From Mesorhizobium amorphae (GTDB taxonomy: Bacteria > Pseudomonadota > Alphaproteobacteria > Rhizobiales > Rhizobiaceae), in contig QFNI01000031.1 in NCBI GenBank assembly GCA_003240775.1, forward strand, positions 1-45,426: DNA of 45,426 bases, written 5' to 3'. The notes under the pieces are model-generated. The model was not told the DNA's origin. It worked only from the letters and a program-made list of their open reading frames with translations, and did no database searches. This document shows positions 33,251-42,015 of the stretch, one piece after another. The position numbers and the translations under genes were made by a program. Position 1 is the stretch's first letter; each line of letters starts with the position of its first letter.

Positions 33251-34543
33251 ATGATCATGAAACGAGTCCGCGCGCTTGCAGCCACCTTCGGCATGCTGGC
33301 CTCCGCCACCGCACTCGCTGGCCACGTGCAGGCCCAGGAGCGACCCGAGATCTGGCACTACTATGCTGCCGGCTCGGAAAAGGCCGGCATCGACGCCATG
33401 ATCGACTATGCCAACACGCAAAACCCCGAAAACACAGTCGGCCAACGTGTGATACCCGGAAATGTCGTGGAGTTGCGCCGCCAGCTCCAAACCGCTCTCC
33501 TCGGTGGCCAGCCGCCAGCAGCCTATCAGAGCTCCATGGCGTCCGAGTTGAAGACTTTCGTCGACGGCGGGCGCCTGCACGACCTTTCCAAGGTCTGGAC
33601 CGAAATCAAGGGAGACGAGATTTTTCCTGAAGGCATCCAGCGCGTGGTGAAGATCGGCGGCAAGCCATACGGCATCCCGTTTGACCTCTCTCTCATCAAC
33701 AACGTCTTCTACAACAAGGCGATCTTCGACGAGCATAAGCTCGCCGCGCCGAAGAACTGGGAAGAGCTGACCGCAGCCTGCAAGACCTTGCGCGATGCGG
33801 GCATCGAACCTCTCGGCAATGCCGGTGGCCCCTTCTGGAGCCTGTACAATTTCTATGCGCCGCTCGTCTCCACCGTCGGCGCGGAAGGCTACTACAAGAT
33901 CGCCAGCGGCGAGCTTGGCTTCGACACGCCCGAGTTCCGCAAGGCGCTCCAGCTTTATCGCGACACGATGGTGAGCTGCTACGCCAAGAACTGGAGCGGC
34001 AAGACCTGGACGCAGACCGCCGACGATGTGGTGAACGGCAACACCGGCATGTTCATGATGGGCATCTGGGCCGCCGCCTACTTCAAGCAGGCAGGCTTCG
34101 CACCCGGCGAGAAGTTCGACGTTTTCCCCGCCCCCGGCACCGACGGCAAGGTGATCTTCCAGATGGATGCCTTCGCGGTTCCCGAAGGCACGGAAACGAC
34201 GATCGCGGCTGCCGAAGCCTTCATTCGTGCGGCGACCTCGCCCAAGGGCCTCGAGTCCTTCGCGGTGCCGAAGGGTTCGCTTGCCCCGTCCACTGCCGTG
34301 CCCGCCACTATCTACGACTATGCCGGCAAGAAGTTCGCAGAGCAGTATGCGGCGGCGTCCGAGGCCAACGCGGTTCTGCCCAACCTCTTCTTCCTGCTTC
34401 CCACCAAGGTCGGCACCGAACTGGGCAACCAGATCGAGCGCTTCGCCATCGATCCGTCCGAAGCGACCGAGAACGAGGTGATCGCAACGCTCGAGGCCGT
34501 GCGCCAGGAAGCGCTCGCCGAGGAAGCCTTCACCAAGTGGTGA
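33251..34543 (+). CDS. Periplasmic sugar-binding protein (CUT1 type)
   Basis: Secreted binding protein of 430 residues. MIMKRVRALAATFGMLASAT with an AQA cleavage site forms the signal peptide. The mature part has the bilobal extracellular family-1 pattern: EIWHYYAAGSEKAGIDAMID, then PAAYQSSMASELKTFVDGGR, GKPYGIPFDLSLINNVFYNK, TGMFMMGIWAAAYFKQAGF and PKGLESFAVPKGSLAPSTAV. The start could also be the second ATG at 33257. A longer frame upstream crosses the operator and was rejected. First gene of the rightward ROK-controlled arm; substrate is carbohydrate-like. Confidence 0.92.
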   Translation: MIMKRVRALAATFGMLASATALAGHVQAQERPEIWHYYAAGSEKAGIDAMIDYANTQNPENTVGQRVIPGNVVELRRQLQTALLGGQPPAAYQSSMASELKTFVDGGRLHDLSKVWTEIKGDEIFPEGIQRVVKIGGKPYGIPFDLSLINNVFYNKAIFDEHKLAAPKNWEELTAACKTLRDAGIEPLGNAGGPFWSLYNFYAPLVSTVGAEGYYKIASGELGFDTPEFRKALQLYRDTMVSCYAKNWSGKTWTQTADDVVNGNTGMFMMGIWAAAYFKQAGFAPGEKFDVFPAPGTDGKVIFQMDAFAVPEGTETTIAAAEAFIRAATSPKGLESFAVPKGSLAPSTAVPATIYDYAGKKFAEQYAAASEANAVLPNLFFLLPTKVGTELGNQIERFAIDPSEATENEVIATLEAVRQEALAEEAFTKW

Positions 34544-34556
34544 GAGCCTAAGCGAA

Positions 34557-34585
34557 GCGCGTGCCGGGCCCGTCCCGGCACGCGC
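34557..34585 (+). promoter_or_regulatory. Intercistronic stem-loop after the sugar-binding protein gene
   Basis: GCGCGTGCCGGG-CCCGT-CCCGGCACGCGC is a perfect 12-bp GC-rich stem with a 5-nt loop, 13 nt after the binding-protein stop and 44 nt before the permease start. No T-run follows. As at 4803-4833, it probably stabilises the binding-protein message or attenuates read-through. Confidence 0.7.
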
Positions 34586-34629
34586 CCCACGTTCTCTCGA
34601 ACGAGACCCAATCGACGGAGCCGTGGTCC

Positions 34630-35541
34630 ATGGCGCAGACGCCCGCCCGAGCCGGATGGTCCAGGACCACCCTCACCTTCACGGCCTTTCTGGCCTTGCC
34701 GGTCGCGTTGTTTGCGGTCTTCTTCGTCTACCCCATCATTTCCACCTTCTTCTTGTCGCTACACGACTGGGACGGCGTCTCGCAGACGATGCGCTACATC
34801 GGCTTGCGCAACTATTGGGTGCTGGCCGCCCAGCCCCGCTTCTTCCACGCGGTGCTCAACAACATCTCCTGGCTCGTCTTCATGCTGCTCGGCCCAACCG
34901 CGCTCGGCCTTCTGCTCGCCGCTGTGCTGGATCGCGGATTGCGCGGCGAGCGCTTCTTCCGCATAGTCTTCTTCCTGCCCTTCACGATACCGGCCGTTGC
35001 CGTTGCGGCCATCTGGCGCTGGGTCTACGAACCCTCCAACGGCCTCCTGACCACGTTGATGCGCAATGTCGGCCTGGGCGGCTGGGCGCAGAACTGGCTG
35101 GGCGACCCGGCGATCGTGAATTTCGCGCTCATGGGCTCCGTCCTGTGGTGGACCACGGGCTTCGCCTTCCTCGTCTTCTTCGCCGGGCTCCGCAACATAC
35201 CCGTCGAGCTTCTGGAAGCCGCCCGCATCGAGGGCGCTAGCGCATGGCAGAGCTTCTGGCGCGTCTCCTTCCCGCTGCTTTGGCCCTCGACCATCATCGT
35301 GCTTGGCATTTCTGCCATCGACGCCATGCGCCTGTTCGACATCGTCTGGGCAACCACGGCGGGCGGTCCCGCCTATGCGTCGGAAGTTCTTGCGACTCAG
35401 ATGTACGACGTCGCCTTCGGCCGCTTCGAGATGGGCCGCGCGAGCGCCATCTCGGTCTACCTCCTTCTGATCGCAGGCGTCGTGATCATGCCCTACATCG
35501 CGTACATGTCGCGACGCGTGGCCGACAGCGAGGCCGACTGA
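34630..35541 (+). CDS. Sugar ABC importer permease, MalF/UgpA type
   Basis: Permease of 303 residues with about six helices. Hallmarks: FFLPFTIPAVAVAAIWRWVY, and the coupling loop ELLEAARIEGASAWQSFWRV. The start MAQTPARAGW at 34630 has CGGAG 9 nt upstream; in-frame sequence before it runs through the hairpin and was rejected. It overlaps the next permease as TGATG. Confidence 0.92.
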   Translation: MAQTPARAGWSRTTLTFTAFLALPVALFAVFFVYPIISTFFLSLHDWDGVSQTMRYIGLRNYWVLAAQPRFFHAVLNNISWLVFMLLGPTALGLLLAAVLDRGLRGERFFRIVFFLPFTIPAVAVAAIWRWVYEPSNGLLTTLMRNVGLGGWAQNWLGDPAIVNFALMGSVLWWTTGFAFLVFFAGLRNIPVELLEAARIEGASAWQSFWRVSFPLLWPSTIIVLGISAIDAMRLFDIVWATTAGGPAYASEVLATQMYDVAFGRFEMGRASAISVYLLLIAGVVIMPYIAYMSRRVADSEAD

Positions 35542-36362
35542 TGAGCGCGCAAGGCATCGGAAGGCGCGGCCCCGTCCCGTATGCGGTCGCGATCGTTTTT
35601 GCGCTCATTTTCATCGCACCACTCGCACTCGCCGCGCTCACCTCTCTCAAATCGCCGGCCGAGATCACACGCGTCTTGGCGCTTCCCACCGAACTCTACT
35701 GGCAGAATTATGCCACGGCCTTCGAGCGCATGGGGCGCACCCTGTTCAATTCGCTGGCCATCACCGCGCCCGCCGTGGTGCTGTCCATCGCCATCGGAGC
35801 CATCGCCGCCTACCCGCTCGCCTTCATGCACGGGCGCGGCGGGCGCTTCACCTATTTCGTGCTCCTGACGGGCATGCTCGTGCCGTTTCAGATCGTGCAG
35901 ATTCCGCTCTTCTTCCTGATCCGCACGCTCGGCCTTTACGATACGATCTGGGGTCTCTGGTTGGTGCACACGGCCTATGCCATCCCCTTCTGCACCTTCT
36001 TCATGCGCAACTTCTTTTCGTCGGTTCCACGCTCCATGTATGAAGCAGCCCGCATCGACGGATGCAGTGCCGCAGCCTACTTCTGGCGCCTCCTGCTGCC
36101 CGCATCGGCTTCGGGCTTGTCCGCGCTCGCCATCATCCAGAGCCGCGCCATCTGGAACGATCTCCTTTTTGGCATGACATTGACCAGCAGCGACAACGCA
36201 CGGCCCGCAACGGTTGCCATCGCGGGCTTCGCTTCGAGCCTGCAGGTCGAGTACGGTCCGCTGATGGCGGCGACGCTGGTCTCCACCGTTCCCGTGATGC
36301 TGGCCTTTCTCATCTTTCAGAAGTCGTTCGTGCGCGGCTTGCTCGGCGGCTCGGGCAAGTGA
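35541..36362 (+). CDS. Sugar ABC importer permease, MalG/UgpE type
   Basis: Permease of 273 residues with about six helices and the coupling loop SMYEAARIDGCSAAAYFWRL. The N-terminal arm SLKSPAEITRVLALPTELYW is typical of MalG-like proteins. It starts in the TGATG overlap with the preceding permease and ends in a GTGA overlap with the small dehydrogenase subunit, so transport and oxidation genes are translationally linked. ATPase partner: 27767-28849. Confidence 0.92.
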   Translation: MSAQGIGRRGPVPYAVAIVFALIFIAPLALAALTSLKSPAEITRVLALPTELYWQNYATAFERMGRTLFNSLAITAPAVVLSIAIGAIAAYPLAFMHGRGGRFTYFVLLTGMLVPFQIVQIPLFFLIRTLGLYDTIWGLWLVHTAYAIPFCTFFMRNFFSSVPRSMYEAARIDGCSAAAYFWRLLLPASASGLSALAIIQSRAIWNDLLFGMTLTSSDNARPATVAIAGFASSLQVEYGPLMAATLVSTVPVMLAFLIFQKSFVRGLLGGSGK

Positions 36363-36781
36363 CGACGCTCCGCGCGGTTCTCGATCGCATCATCCCAGCG
36401 GATGAATGGCCTTCGGCCACGCAGGCAGGCGTCGACCGCTTCGTTCTGGCGCTTTGGCGAAACGGCTCGGACACCTCGGAAGCGGAAACGCTGGCTGGCT
36501 TTGCCGCACTCGACGCACTGGCGCAGGAGACCGCATCCGAAAGCTTCGCCGGCTGCTCCGAAGCACTCCAGGACGCCATGCTTGCGGCCTTCACCGAAGC
36601 GCCATGGTTCCGGCATCTCTGCGAGCTCGCGGCCGAAGGCTTCTACGCCAACCCGGCCAACGGCGCGAACCCCGATGCCGCGAGTTGGCGCATGGTCGGC
36701 TACCGGCACGGACTGCCCGAGGGTCCCGATGGCCCGCCCGCCGATCCGACCGAGGCGCGCATCGGCAGGCTCTGGGCGTGA
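36359..36781 (+). CDS. Gluconate 2-dehydrogenase subunit 3-like small subunit
   Basis: Protein of 140 residues. The opening TLRAVLDRIIPADEWPSATQ followed by AGVDRFVLAL is the pattern of the gluconate 2-dehydrogenase subunit 3 family, the small partner of periplasmic FAD-dependent sugar dehydrogenases. Unlike many relatives it has no Tat or Sec signal, because the domain begins directly after the GTG start. It overlaps both neighbours by GTGA. It should pair with the GMC flavoprotein encoded next. The start is set by the overlap; longer frames upstream read the permease gene out of frame. Confidence 0.8.
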   Translation: MTTLRAVLDRIIPADEWPSATQAGVDRFVLALWRNGSDTSEAETLAGFAALDALAQETASESFAGCSEALQDAMLAAFTEAPWFRHLCELAAEGFYANPANGANPDAASWRMVGYRHGLPEGPDGPPADPTEARIGRLWA

Positions 36782-38424
36782 GCGCGGATTTCGACGCGAT
36801 CGTGGTGGGCGCGGGCGCCGCAGGTGGGATCGCCGCATGCGTGCTGGCGGAGGCGGGCAAACGCGTCCTGCTCGTGGAGCAGGGCCGCTGGCGGTCGCAC
36901 GCCGACAGTGGCCATCGCGACCACCTGCGCAATCACCGCCTTCAGGTGCATGGCGTGAACACGGGGCCCGCCACGGACGGCCACCCCCGCGTCTTCGTCG
37001 ACCCATCGGACCAAGCGCATGTGGTGCGCCCCCATGAGGACGCTTACCACAACAACGCTTCCGCCGTGGGCAGCGGAACCCTGCTCTATGGCGGGCTGGC
37101 CTGGCGGTTTCATCTCGACGACTTCCGCATGAAGAGCCGATACGGCACGCCGCCCGGCTCCTCGCTCACGGATTGGCCGATCACCTATGCCGACCTTGCT
37201 CCCTGGTATGAGCGCGCCGAGCATGAGATCGGCGTTTCCGGTGAGGCGTCCGATCCCCATGCAGGTCCGCGCGAACGCGACTATTCTATGCCCCCGCTTC
37301 CGCCCAAGCCCGCCACTGCACGGCTGCGCGCGGGTGCTGCCCGCCTCGGGCTCAACACGTTTTCGCCCCCAATCCTCGTCAACACGGTACGCCGCGACGG
37401 GCGCCGCGCCTGCATCCAATGCGGCTCCTGTGTTGGCTTCCCTTGTCCGAACGGAGCCAAAAACGGCACGCAGAACACCGTCATCCCGCGAGCGCTCGCA
37501 ACGGGACGATGCGAACTCATGACCGGCGCCGTGGTCGAGCGGATTGCAACCGATGCCGCGGGGCGTGTCGTCGGCATCGATCTCATCGATCTGGAAAGCG
37601 ATGAGCCAGCGGTTCGCCGGCGGATCACCGCGCGCGCGGTAGTGGTGTCGGCAGGCGCCATCGAAAGCGCGCGATTGCTTCTGGCCTCCCGCTCCGACGC
37701 CGAGCCACACGGCCTGGGGAACAATCGCGACCTCGTGGGCCGCAATCTCCAAGGCCACTTCTATCCCACAGTGTTCGGCCTCTTCGAGGACGAGGTCGAA
37801 AACAGCCAGGGCCCGGGCGTCACGATCGCCACCACCGACTTTGTCCACGGCAACGAGGACGTGATCGCGGGCGCGATGCTGGCCGACGATTTCGTGATGC
37901 TGCCCGCCATTTTCTGGAAACAGGCCCTGCCGCCCGATCTCCCGCGTTTCGGCCTGGCGGCCAAGCATTTCATGCGCGACAACTTCCGGCGCGTGACGCA
38001 GATCAAAGGTCCAGTGCACGAAGTGCCGAATCCCGACTGCCGGGTTACGCTGGACCCACAGGTGACGGATCGCAACGGCCGCCCCGTCGCGCGGCTGAGC
38101 GGCGTGGCGCACCCTGAAACGATGCGCACGGTCGCCGCCATGCACGGAAAAGCCAGAGAATGGCTCGAAGCATCGGGTGCCGTGCGAACCTGGGGCGGCC
38201 TCCCGAAGGCTCGCCTTTCAGCCGGCCAGCATCAGGCGGGGACCTGCCGCATGGGAGAAAGCGAGCGGGTGTCGGTGACCGACCCGTTCGGCCGCGTCTG
38301 GGGCCACGAGAACCTCTTCGTGAGCGATGCCTCCCTGCACCCGACCAACGGTGCCTACAACCCCGTTCTCACCATCATGGCGATGGCATTTCGCAATGCT
38401 GATCGGATGGCGAAATTGCTGTAA
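36778..38424 (+). CDS. GMC-family FAD dehydrogenase, large subunit with cysteine cluster
   Basis: Flavoprotein of 548 residues. FAD motif VVGAGAAGGIAACVLAEAG (9-27), a second FAD segment GSGTLLYGGLAWRFH, a four-cysteine cluster CIQCGSCVGFPC at residues 212-223 (C212, C215, C218, C223), and C-terminal GQHQAGTCRMG plus HPTNGAYNPVLTIMAMA with the catalytic His/Asn pair. Gluconate-, glucose- and glycoside-3-dehydrogenase large subunits carry cysteine clusters of this kind, which in FAD-glucose dehydrogenase hold an iron-sulfur centre. No signal peptide is present. Starts GTG in an overlap with the small-subunit stop; a longer upstream frame is an artefact. Likely oxidises a sugar or glycoside imported by the linked transporter. 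Confidence 0.88.
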   Translation: MSADFDAIVVGAGAAGGIAACVLAEAGKRVLLVEQGRWRSHADSGHRDHLRNHRLQVHGVNTGPATDGHPRVFVDPSDQAHVVRPHEDAYHNNASAVGSGTLLYGGLAWRFHLDDFRMKSRYGTPPGSSLTDWPITYADLAPWYERAEHEIGVSGEASDPHAGPRERDYSMPPLPPKPATARLRAGAARLGLNTFSPPILVNTVRRDGRRACIQCGSCVGFPCPNGAKNGTQNTVIPRALATGRCELMTGAVVERIATDAAGRVVGIDLIDLESDEPAVRRRITARAVVVSAGAIESARLLLASRSDAEPHGLGNNRDLVGRNLQGHFYPTVFGLFEDEVENSQGPGVTIATTDFVHGNEDVIAGAMLADDFVMLPAIFWKQALPPDLPRFGLAAKHFMRDNFRRVTQIKGPVHEVPNPDCRVTLDPQVTDRNGRPVARLSGVAHPETMRTVAAMHGKAREWLEASGAVRTWGGLPKARLSAGQHQAGTCRMGESERVSVTDPFGRVWGHENLFVSDASLHPTNGAYNPVLTIMAMAFRNADRMAKLL

Positions 38425-38745
38425 GGCACATTCACGACAACACTTCCAAAAATAAAATAATTTAACACATCTAACGCAGGCATTTCTTGGAAATAGATGC
38501 CAGAATAGACAACAGAATTACTGCAAAACCGCTTTCTAAGAACAGCCCTCGTTCTACTGACCAACCTATCTTGCTACCAGGCGGCGAAGCGCTTTGACAT
38601 GGGCTCATCCGGCGTAAATCGGTGATGGAGTCTGCGTCGCCTCCGTTGTGATACAAACAAGAGAAGGATTGAGCACGACTCAAGCCTGGCGACCCGGAAG
38701 CGCCGCCTTCATGCAAGAATTGATCATCGCGAGAGACCGAACTCG
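38425..38745. other. Intergenic stretch, AT-rich at the left, no gene seen
   Basis: About 320 nt between the GMC dehydrogenase and the M20 hydrolase. The first about 150 nt are AT-rich compared with the window, and contain a small dyad ATTTC-TTG-GAAAT (38482-38494). It is the probable site of a terminator for the importer arm and a promoter for the M20 gene, but no clear T-run hairpin or -35/-10 pair was found. No copy of the ROK operator was recognised here. Confidence 0.45.
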
Positions 38746-40065
38746 ATGTCCGACAACGAGACCGCCATCAAGACACTGCAGGACTTCATCGAGAAGGACC
38801 GCGATTTCGTGGTCGATCTCACCCGCGATCTCGTGCGCATCCCTTCCGTGAACCCGAAATTCGAGACCGGCTACGGCTTGAATCGCGAGGGGGACGTTCA
38901 ATCCCTTCTGGAGCCGATCCTGAAGGACGAAGGCTTCGCCACCGAGCAATTCGAGGCCCTGCCGGGGCGGCCGAACCTGATCGGGGAGAAGGGGGGCTCG
39001 GAAGAAAGGAGCCTGATCCTTTGCGGCCACATCGATGTGGTGCCGGTGGGAGCGCTCAAGGAGTGGACGGTCGATCCATTCGGGGGCGAGATCAGGGACG
39101 GGCGCCTCTACGGCCGCGGCTCGATCGACATGAAGGGGGGGGTTGCGGCTTGCGTCGCTGCGATGCGCGCGATCAACCGCGCCGGCATCACGCTTGACGG
39201 CCGCCTGGCGCTTCACTCGGTGGTGGACGAGGAGGCCGGCGGCGGCGGGGCCATCGCCAACGTCAAGCGCGGCAACCTCGCCAAAGGCATCGTGGTGGCG
39301 GAGCCGAGTTGGGGCGATGTGTTTCCGGCCGAGGGTGGGCTCGAGTGGGCGCGCATCACCATCCGCGGACGCAACGGCCATTCGGCCTTCCGCTTCAACG
39401 AGATCTTCCCGCAGCAGCACACGAAGGAGCGGCTGGCTCCGGCCGTCAACGCGATCGACATCGCCGCGCGCTTCATCGCAGCAGTGCACCAGTTTGAGCG
39501 CAACCGCGTGCAGGCAAGGAGCCATCCGCTGCTGCCGGCCGGCATGAACACCATCAACATCGGCGCGATGTGGGGCGGCACCGGGCTCGGCGAGAACGGC
39601 TTGCCCTCCGTGATGACAAACCCCGCGATCATCCCGGATGTCGCGGTGCTCGACCTCGACATGAAGTTCCTGCCCGACGAGACCTCCACGCAGTATCGCC
39701 GGGAGTTCGAAGCCTTTGTCGATCACTTCTGTCAGATGGACGAATGGCTGAAGAAGAACCCCGTCAAAATCGAGTGGGAATTGGGCGGCCTGCATTTCCC
39801 GCCGGTCAACACGCCTATCGATCATCCGATCGTCACCTCATTGGTGAAGCGTCAAGGTGAAATCGGCAAGGCGGCGGAAGTGAAGGGCTTCATCGCAGTG
39901 GCCGACATCGCCCACTATGCGGGCGCAGGTGTCCAAGGCGCGATCTTCGGCCCGGCCGGCGACGGTTTCCACTCGACCGACGAGTATGTCGACATCGAGA
40001 GCCTGGTGAGAAGCGCCAAGGTGATCGCGGCGACCGTGATCGACTGGTGCGGCGTCAGGGCCTGA
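38746..40065 (+). CDS. M20-family amidohydrolase/deacylase (ArgE/DapE-like)
   Basis: Cytoplasmic zinc hydrolase of 439 residues. Metal ligands and catalytic residues of M20: H95 and D97 in CGHIDVVP, D128 in GSIDMKGG, E162-E163 in VVDEEAGGGG, E186 in VVAEPSWGD and the C-terminal histidine in GDGFHSTDEYV. A dimerisation insert lies between (about 200-330). Family members remove acyl groups from amino acids or cleave dipeptides and carbamoyl compounds. It has its own leader, but together with the MlrC-type and M24-fold genes it makes three C-N hydrolases around one importer. Confidence 0.92.
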   Translation: MSDNETAIKTLQDFIEKDRDFVVDLTRDLVRIPSVNPKFETGYGLNREGDVQSLLEPILKDEGFATEQFEALPGRPNLIGEKGGSEERSLILCGHIDVVPVGALKEWTVDPFGGEIRDGRLYGRGSIDMKGGVAACVAAMRAINRAGITLDGRLALHSVVDEEAGGGGAIANVKRGNLAKGIVVAEPSWGDVFPAEGGLEWARITIRGRNGHSAFRFNEIFPQQHTKERLAPAVNAIDIAARFIAAVHQFERNRVQARSHPLLPAGMNTINIGAMWGGTGLGENGLPSVMTNPAIIPDVAVLDLDMKFLPDETSTQYRREFEAFVDHFCQMDEWLKKNPVKIEWELGGLHFPPVNTPIDHPIVTSLVKRQGEIGKAAEVKGFIAVADIAHYAGAGVQGAIFGPAGDGFHSTDEYVDIESLVRSAKVIAATVIDWCGVRA

Positions 40066-40079
40066 ACACCCGTTGCGAT

Positions 40080-40118
40080 CGGAGGCGGGGTCTGCACCCG
40101 ATGCGCGAACCGCCTCCG
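40080..40118. terminator. Hairpin between convergent genes, candidate bidirectional terminator
   Basis: CGGAGGCGG (40080-40088) and CCGCCTCCG (40110-40118) pair perfectly over 9 bp with a 21-nt loop, 14 nt after the M20 stop and 1 nt before the stop of the convergent permease gene. No T-run is present, so strength is uncertain. Confidence 0.55.
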
Positions 40119-40119
40119 C

Positions 40120-41124
40120 TCACTTTCGCGAGCGCGCCACGAAGTTGGCCGCGCTCCGCAGCATGCCCATGATCCCGCCGGGATAGACCAGCATCACCAC
40201 GATGATGAGCAACGCGGTGATGATCGGGCGCCATGCGCCGAAATCCGCCATGCTTTCGGAGAACACCGTCAGCACGAAGCTCGCGATGATCGCGCCGTAG
40301 ATGGTGCTCGTGCCGCCCAGCAGCACCATCGACAAGATGATGGTGGCAAGGCTCATGCCGAACACCTCGACTGAGGCGTTGCGCTGGTAGGCTGCATAGA
40401 AGGCGCCGGCGATGCCGGTGAAGAAGGCGCTTGCGGCGAGCGTGATCAGGCGCTGTCGGGCGAGCGAGATGCCGCGGCTCACCGCATATTCCTCGTTGTC
40501 GCGCAGCGCCACGATGCTGATGCCCAACCGCGAGCGCACGAAGACGCGCAAAAACACCGTACTTAGCGCGAGCATGGCGAGCGCGATGTAGAAGTAGGCG
40601 AACTTCGCGTCGCGCACCATGTTGTGGTCGAACCAGGTGACGGTGGGAATCCGCACGATGCCCTGCGTGCCGCCGGTGTAATCCGACTGGCTGAGGATCA
40701 CCTGCATGACGAGCTGCGCGAAGCCGAACGTCACCAGGATGATGTAGATGCCCTTCAGCCGGAGGATGGGGATGGTGACGGCCACGGCTGCGATCACCGC
40801 GAAGATGCCGGACACCGCCAGCGCGACCCAGGGATCCACTCCCGCGAGCTTGGTCAGCAGGCTGTAGGAATAGACCCCGATGCCGAAGAGCGCGAGGTGG
40901 CCGAAGTTGAACACGCCGCCATAGCCGAGGCTCAGGTCCCAGTTTGAGGCGACCACGGCATAGATGAACACCATGATCAGCACGTGGCGGCTGTAGCTGT
41001 CGGTGAAGACGAAGGGTAGCAAGGCGAGAAGGGCAAAGCCGATTGCAAGGCCCATAGCCTCGCGCCGCCAGCCGATGCGTCCGGGCGTCGGCGGGGCCGG
41101 CTGGGCGTTGCTCATTGCCGACAT
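40120..41124 (-). CDS. Branched-chain amino-acid-type ABC importer permease (LivM type)
   Basis: Permease of about 334 residues and eight to ten helices. Hallmarks: SLGYGGVFNFGHLALFGIGV and SRLGISIVALRDNEEYAVSR, the ATPase-coupling region. The start is uncertain: ATG at 41124 is given; TTG at 41139 would overlap the LivH stop as TTGA, and ATG at 41115 is also in frame. Last gene of the operon livK-G-F-H-M type. HAAT-family importers of this kind carry branched-chain amino acids, urea, amides or aromatic acids. Confidence 0.9.
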   Translation of the reverse strand: MSAMSNAQPAPPTPGRIGWRREAMGLAIGFALLALLPFVFTDSYSRHVLIMVFIYAVVASNWDLSLGYGGVFNFGHLALFGIGVYSYSLLTKLAGVDPWVALAVSGIFAVIAAVAVTIPILRLKGIYIILVTFGFAQLVMQVILSQSDYTGGTQGIVRIPTVTWFDHNMVRDAKFAYFYIALAMLALSTVFLRVFVRSRLGISIVALRDNEEYAVSRGISLARQRLITLAASAFFTGIAGAFYAAYQRNASVEVFGMSLATIILSMVLLGGTSTIYGAIIASFVLTVFSESMADFGAWRPIITALLIIVVMLVYPGGIMGMLRSAANFVARSRK

Positions 41125-41135
41125 GTCGATGCTGC

Positions 41136-42014
41136 TCAAGCCAGCCCCCGGCTGCCGCTGGAGGAGAACAGGCCTTCAGGTTTGACCATCAGCGTCAGGA
41201 TCAAAGCTGCGAACAGGAGTGCCGGCGTCCAGTAGAGGCCGAAATAATAGGAGCAGATCGCCTCGAAGAAGCCGATCACATAGGCCGCGAAGATGGGTCC
41301 GGATACGCTGGATATGCCGCCGAAGACCACGACGATCAGCGCTTTGAGAAGCGGCTCGGCACCCATCACGGGCGACATGAAGCGGTAGCCGCCGAGAAAG
41401 ATGCCCGCGAGCGCGGCAAGCGCTGCCGCGATCCCGAAGGCGAGGCCGTAGAGCATGGGGACGTTGAGGCCGACCAGTCGGCTCGCATCCTCGTTCTGCG
41501 CGACCGCGCGAAGCGCGAGCCCGAGCCGGGTGCGGTTGAGGAAGAACCAGAGCGCGCCCAGGATCAGCGGCGTCACCAGAATGATCGCTATCTGGTGCAG
41601 AGACACGCCGATCGAACCCAGCATGACGTTGCCGGTCGCGAGCGGCGGGATCTGCTTGGAGCGGGGTCCCCAGAGCTCCAGAACACCGTTCTCGATGAGG
41701 GAGCCCGCAGCAAGCGTGGTGATCACCACCACCAGCACGAGGTTTGAGCGGCCGATCAGCGGGCGCACCACGCTTGCCTGCAGCGCCCAGCCGACGCCCG
41801 CCATGGCGAGCACCGCGATCGGAAAGGCGAGATAGGCCGGCAGGCCCCACGTCACCAGCTGCCAGGCGAAATAGGCGCCGAGCATCATGAAGACGCCGTG
41901 GCTGAAATTGAACACCCCGATCGTCGTCCAGACGAGCGCGAGGCCCACCGCCATCATGGCGTAGAGCGAGCCCTGGAACAGCCCGCCGAAGAGGATATCC
42001 GCAGCAGCCGTCAT
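41136..42014 (-). CDS. Branched-chain amino-acid-type ABC importer permease (LivH type)
   Basis: Permease of 292 residues starting MTAAADILFGGLFQGSLYAM, the standard LivH opening, with VGLALVWTTIGVFNFSHGVF and the coupling region RAVAQNEDASRLVGLNVPML. The ATG at 42014 is separated from the LivF-type stop by 1 nt. In-frame sequence upstream of it is a shadow of that gene. Pairs with the LivM-type permease. Confidence 0.93.
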   Translation of the reverse strand: MTAAADILFGGLFQGSLYAMMAVGLALVWTTIGVFNFSHGVFMMLGAYFAWQLVTWGLPAYLAFPIAVLAMAGVGWALQASVVRPLIGRSNLVLVVVITTLAAGSLIENGVLELWGPRSKQIPPLATGNVMLGSIGVSLHQIAIILVTPLILGALWFFLNRTRLGLALRAVAQNEDASRLVGLNVPMLYGLAFGIAAALAALAGIFLGGYRFMSPVMGAEPLLKALIVVVFGGISSVSGPIFAAYVIGFFEAICSYYFGLYWTPALLFAALILTLMVKPEGLFSSSGSRGLA

Positions 42015-42015
42015 C

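Noticed and set aside
36406..38424. 672-residue reading of the GMC dehydrogenase starting inside the small-subunit gene
   Set aside because: The first about 125 residues read the small-subunit gene in the wrong frame; FAD motif and GTGA overlap support the start at 36778.
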